Below are positions 14,517 through 17,234 of a stretch of 17,234 nt of DNA, piece by piece; position 1 is the first letter of the stretch; every line of letters begins with the position of its first letter. The notes beneath the pieces are model-generated. The model searched no databases and was not told the origin of the DNA. It saw only the letters and a list, made by a program, of their open reading frames with translations. The DNA is taken from the NCBI GenBank assembly GCA_937895985.1, contig CALBKL010000108.1, positions 1-17,234 on the forward strand, given 5' to 3'. The position numbers and the translations under genes are program-made. The DNA comes from an uncultured Solobacterium sp. (GTDB lineage: Bacteria; Bacillota_I; Bacilli_A; Erysipelotrichales; Erysipelotrichaceae).

Positions 14517-14966
14517 ATGAGAACAGTAATTCAAAGAGTAAAACATGCAAGTGTTACCATTGATGGCGTAGTAAATGGGAAAATTGAACAAGGTTTCCTA
14601 TTGTTGGTTGGAATCAAGGATGATGACACGGAAGCAGTTGTAGAAAAAATGGCAGATAAGATTGCCAAAATGCGTATTTTTGATGATGAAAATGGAAAGA
14701 TGAATCTAGCATTACAACAAGTAGGAGGTGCGATTCTATCAATTTCACAGTTTACGTTATTCGCAAACTGCAAAAAGGGTAATCGCCCAAGTTTTGATGG
14801 GGCTGGAAAGCCTGAGCATGCCAAAGCGATGTATCTGTACTTCAATGAAGTATTAAGACGTTATGGTCTACAAGTGGAAGAGGGTATCTTTGCGGCAGAT
14901 ATGAAAGTTGAACTGCTCAACGATGGCCCTATCACAATATGGCTGGATTCGGAGGATTTAAAATGA
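14517..14966 (+). CDS. dtd: D-aminoacyl-tRNA deacylase
   Basis: This 149-aa protein has the standard family length. It removes D-amino acids (and glycine mischarged on tRNA-Ala) from tRNAs in the cytoplasm. The two hallmark motifs are present: SQFT (77-80) with the catalytic-site Thr, and the Gly-cisPro motif GPIT (G137, P138) that enforces chiral selection. The start MRTVIQRVKHASVTID is typical. There is no ribosome site, and the extended -10 element ends ten bases before the ATG. It heads an operon in which its TGA overlaps the folD ATG. Confidence 0.95.
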   Translation: MRTVIQRVKHASVTIDGVVNGKIEQGFLLLVGIKDDDTEAVVEKMADKIAKMRIFDDENGKMNLALQQVGGAILSISQFTLFANCKKGNRPSFDGAGKPEHAKAMYLYFNEVLRRYGLQVEEGIFAADMKVELLNDGPITIWLDSEDLK

Positions 14967-15814
14967 CAAAAATTATCTATGGTAGTGAATTATCTGCCGA
15001 ACTAAAAGAAAATATGCGTTCAAAGGTTGAGACTTGGGTATCTGCAGGTATGAGAACGCCATGTCTTGCGGTTATCCTTGTAGGAGATAATCCGGCGTCT
15101 GAGTCTTATGTACGTGGAAAAGAGAAGGCGTGTGCAGCAGTTGGAATTAAAACTAATACCATTCGTTTATCTTCTTCTATCTCTCAAGAGGAACTAGAGA
15201 AGACAATCTGTGATTGTTCTACGGATGATGCTGTGGATGGTATTCTCGTTCAGTTGCCATTACCAGAAGGCTTTAATGAAGATAGAGCGATTGCGTGTAT
15301 TGACCCACAAAAGGATGTGGATGGACTACACCCATTGAACTTTGGAAGATTCTTTATGAATCAGCCATCCTTTGTGCCATGTACACCACTCGGTATCATG
15401 GAGCTTCTCAAGCGTATGGGATGTAATCCAAAGGGTAAACATGCGGTGGTGATTGGCCGTTCTAAATTAGTAGGAACACCAGTTGCTCGTCTATTACAAA
15501 ATGCCAATGCGACAGTCACAATCTGTCACTCCCATACAGCAAACTTAAAAGAGCTTACCAACTTAGCAGATATCTTGATTGTTGCAGTGGGTAAGCCAAA
15601 GATGATTGATGCTCAATATGTTAAAGAAGGTGCGTATGTCATCGATGTTGGTGTAAATAGTGTTGATGGTCATTTATGCGGTGATGTAGATTTTGAATCT
15701 GTAGCTCCTAAGGCAGGTGCGATTACACCTGTACCAAAGGGTGTTGGTCCGATGACTATTTGCATGTTATTGCAAAATACAATTACTGCGTATGAAAAGA
15801 GGCAGGGACTATGA
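14963..15814 (+). CDS. folD: Bifunctional methylenetetrahydrofolate dehydrogenase / methenyl-THF cyclohydrolase
   Basis: This 283-aa protein interconverts 5,10-methylene-, 5,10-methenyl- and 10-formyl-tetrahydrofolate, feeding purine and formyl-Met-tRNA synthesis. Motifs are SYVRGKEKAC with catalytic K53, KDVDGLHP, the dinucleotide-site IGRSKLVGTP (G165-R166) and TPVPKGVGPMT. In the last, Lys replaces the more usual Gly of PVPGGVGPMT. The ATG at 14963 is preferred over 14939 because GGAGG (14951-14955) precedes it and it overlaps the dtd stop as ATGA. Its own TGA overlaps the next ATG in the same way. Confidence 0.95.
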   Translation: MTKIIYGSELSAELKENMRSKVETWVSAGMRTPCLAVILVGDNPASESYVRGKEKACAAVGIKTNTIRLSSSISQEELEKTICDCSTDDAVDGILVQLPLPEGFNEDRAIACIDPQKDVDGLHPLNFGRFFMNQPSFVPCTPLGIMELLKRMGCNPKGKHAVVIGRSKLVGTPVARLLQNANATVTICHSHTANLKELTNLADILIVAVGKPKMIDAQYVKEGAYVIDVGVNSVDGHLCGDVDFESVAPKAGAITPVPKGVGPMTICMLLQNTITAYEKRQGL

Positions 15815-16011
15815 TTAGTGATTTTAATCTAAATGATACAGTTGAAATGAAAAAGGAACATCCATGCAAGAAGTCCAAGTATTGGAAAGTCATTCGTATG
15901 GGTGCGGATATTAAAATCAAGTGTTTAGGTTGTGGTGCGGTCGTGATGTTTCCAAGACATGAATTTGAGCGTAAGCTAAAGAAGATTATTGAAAAAGCAC
16001 CACAGGAATAA
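15811..16011 (+). CDS. DUF951 family protein (YyzM-like)
   Basis: This 66-aa basic protein matches DUF951: an N-terminal NDTVEMKKEHPCKK, a central WKVIRMGADIKIKCLGCG with a CLGC pair, then a basic helix. The function is unknown; the fold is thought to be a small beta barrel, and the Cys pair with HPC could bind a metal. In Bacillus and many Firmicutes the homologue sits next to ychF, as here. Its ATG overlaps the folD stop, and ychF begins 25 bases after its own stop. Confidence 0.88.
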   Translation: MISDFNLNDTVEMKKEHPCKKSKYWKVIRMGADIKIKCLGCGAVVMFPRHEFERKLKKIIEKAPQE

Positions 16012-16036
16012 GAGGAAAGAAAAGAGGATTTCATAT

Positions 16037-17140
16037 ATGTCATTAACAGCAGGTATCGTTGGCCTACCAAATGTTGGTAAATCAACTTTGTTTAATGCAA
16101 TTACAAACAGCCAGGTCCTAGCGGAGAACTATCCATTCGCAACCATCAATCCAAACGTTGGTGTGGTAGAGGTTCCTGATAAGAGAATGGATGACTTCGT
16201 AGAACTCTTCCATCCAAAGAAGACAATCTACACAACATTCGAATTTACAGATATCGCAGGTCTTGTGAAAGGTGCATCAAAGGGTGAAGGTTTAGGAAAC
16301 CAATTCTTAGCGAATATTCGTGAGACAGACGCAATCGTTCACGTTGTAAGATGTTTTGATGATAGTAATATCGAGCATGTAGAAGGTTCTGTTGACCCAA
16401 TTCGTGATATTGAAGAAATTAACTTAGAGCTTTGCTTAAGTGATTTGGATACAGTCCAGAATCGTATTAGTAAGGTTGCTAAAAAGGCACAGACATCCAA
16501 GGATAAAGATGCGGTAGCTGAATATACATCATTGCAGAAGTTTGAAAAGTTATTAGAGGCAGGAACACCAGTACGTCTAGGTGACTTAGAAGATTCTGAC
16601 CGCGAGGTTTTAAAGAACTATGGTTTACTTACATCGAAGCCAGTTATCTATGTTGCGAATATGAGTGATGAAGAAATCGGTGATCCTGAAAGTAATGCAT
16701 ACTACCAAAAGGTAAAAGCATTTGCGGCAAATGAAGGTAGTGAATGTATTGCTATCTGTGCAAAGATGGAAGAAGAACTTTCTAGTCTTGATAAAGAAGA
16801 GAAGATTGCATTCATGCAGGACCTAGGAATTGCGCAATCTGGTTTAGATAAGATTATTCGTGCTGCTTATCACTTGTTAGGTCTAAGAACATTCTTCACG
16901 GTTGGTGAACCAGAGTGCCGCGCATGGACTTTCCACGAAGGTATGAAAGCACCACAATGTGCAGGTGTTATCCACACAGACTTTGAAAAGGGATTTATTC
17001 GTGCGGAAATCTATAGCTATGAAGACTTAATGGAATATCGTACAGAACAATCTGTTAAGGAACATGGTAAGATGCGCTTAGAGGGTAAAGAGTACTTAAT
17101 GAAGGATGGAGATGTTGTCTTCTTCCGTTTCAATGTATAA
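16037..17140 (+). CDS. ychF: YchF/OLA1-type P-loop ATPase
   Basis: This 367-aa Obg-related NTPase has G1 GLPNVGKST (9-17), G3 DIAGL (72-76) and NMSDE (208-212) in place of the GTP-specific NKxD, as expected of the ATP-preferring YchF subfamily. A coiled-coil insertion lies around 130-185. A C-terminal TGS domain contains FFTVGEPECRAWTF and ends MKDGDVVFFRFNV. YchF binds ribosomes and modulates translation and oxidative-stress responses. The ATG at 16037 is chosen over 15989 because the conserved MSLTAGIVGLPNVG start is there, with GAGGAT (16024-16029) upstream. It is the last gene of the dtd operon. Confidence 0.96.
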   Translation: MSLTAGIVGLPNVGKSTLFNAITNSQVLAENYPFATINPNVGVVEVPDKRMDDFVELFHPKKTIYTTFEFTDIAGLVKGASKGEGLGNQFLANIRETDAIVHVVRCFDDSNIEHVEGSVDPIRDIEEINLELCLSDLDTVQNRISKVAKKAQTSKDKDAVAEYTSLQKFEKLLEAGTPVRLGDLEDSDREVLKNYGLLTSKPVIYVANMSDEEIGDPESNAYYQKVKAFAANEGSECIAICAKMEEELSSLDKEEKIAFMQDLGIAQSGLDKIIRAAYHLLGLRTFFTVGEPECRAWTFHEGMKAPQCAGVIHTDFEKGFIRAEIYSYEDLMEYRTEQSVKEHGKMRLEGKEYLMKDGDVVFFRFNV

Positions 17141-17151
17141 TTCATCTCATT

Positions 17152-17162
17152 TTCACAGTGAA
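17152..17162. repeat. Short palindrome before the last gene's promoter
   Basis: TTCAC-A-GTGAA is an 11-base palindrome directly upstream of the extended -10 at 17166. It is short enough to be chance, but its place fits an operator. Confidence 0.2.
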
Positions 17163-17165
17163 TCA

Positions 17166-17174
17166 TGATAAAAT
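17166..17174 (+). promoter_or_regulatory. Extended -10 promoter of the partial downstream gene
   Basis: TGATAAAAT fits an extended -10 (TGn plus TAAAAT), with a start near 17181 and no clear -35. Confidence 0.5.
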
Positions 17175-17197
17175 AGGGGTAACAATAGGAGGCTCTT

Positions 17198-17234
17198 ATG
17201 AAACTAATCTTGGCAATTGTATCCAATGATGATG
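17198..17234 (+). CDS. darA: Start of a probable PII-like cyclic-di-AMP receptor (DarA/PstA), cut by the window end
   Basis: An ATG five bases after AGGAGG (17187-17192) opens 12 codons, MKLILAIVSNDD, before the window ends. This closely matches the start of the PII-like c-di-AMP-binding protein DarA (YaaQ) of Firmicutes. Only the first strand is visible, so the call rests on the N-terminus and on its genomic position after ychF. Confidence 0.6.
   Translation, partial: MKLILAIVSNDD

Noticed and set aside
1..17234. Defence island, CRISPR, IS element or biosynthetic cluster
   Set aside because: No direct-repeat arrays, transposase or integrase motifs, terminal inverted repeats or nuclease domains were found on either strand. 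The genes are transport, metabolism and housekeeping types.

Overview
The window comes from a low-GC Gram-positive chromosome. The evidence is AT-rich intergenic DNA, strong AGGAGGTGATC-type Shine-Dalgarno sites, compact operons with ATGA stop/start overlaps, Rho-independent terminators with T-runs, and a DUF951-ychF-(c-di-AMP receptor) order typical of Firmicutes. Protein character (an LmrCD/BmrCD-like exporter pair, lactic-acid-bacterium-like malolactic genes) suggests Erysipelotrichia or a relative. That is an inference from family knowledge, and I cannot name a species. I see no phage, IS element, CRISPR array, tRNA or rRNA.

Layout. (1) 1-908: the terminator of an upstream unit, then a membrane-anchored VanY/M15B-like wall protein whose second catalytic motif is degenerate; its transcript looks leaderless. 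(2) 984-4644: a two-gene operon for a heterodimeric ABC exporter with one consensus and one degenerate ATP site. (3) 4665-8731: a malolactic fermentation locus, with LysR regulator (mleR-like, minus), an XRE-type regulator (minus), malolactic enzyme mleS (plus) and an AEC-family malate permease (plus), with several dyads in the control regions. (4) 8732-8929: a short non-coding stretch with an orphan MerR-style promoter dyad and a bidirectional terminator. (5) 8930-12159: a PHP-family histidinol-phosphatase-like gene (minus) and a two-HMA Zn/Cd-type P1B ATPase (plus), transcribed divergently from promoters with overlapping -35 elements and an ArsR/SmtB-like operator. (6) 12219-12646: a 30-codon membrane microprotein overlapping a YvlD/holin-4-like 4-TM protein. 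(7) 12743-14398: a lone ABC half-transporter with an atypical signature motif. (8) 14517-17140: the housekeeping operon dtd-folD-DUF951-ychF, followed by the first 12 codons of a probable PII-like c-di-AMP receptor gene.

How it fits together. The mle locus would import L-malate, decarboxylate it to L-lactate and export or exchange lactate, giving acid tolerance and proton-motive force. The wall protein, the exporter pair, the metal pump and the small membrane proteins form an envelope or stress-handling neighbourhood beside core translation-quality and one-carbon genes. No clearly new multi-gene system is visible. The most interesting points are the degenerate VanY site, the leaderless-looking promoters, the extra XRE regulator inside the mle cluster, the shared -35 divergent promoter and the unlisted 30-aa membrane protein.
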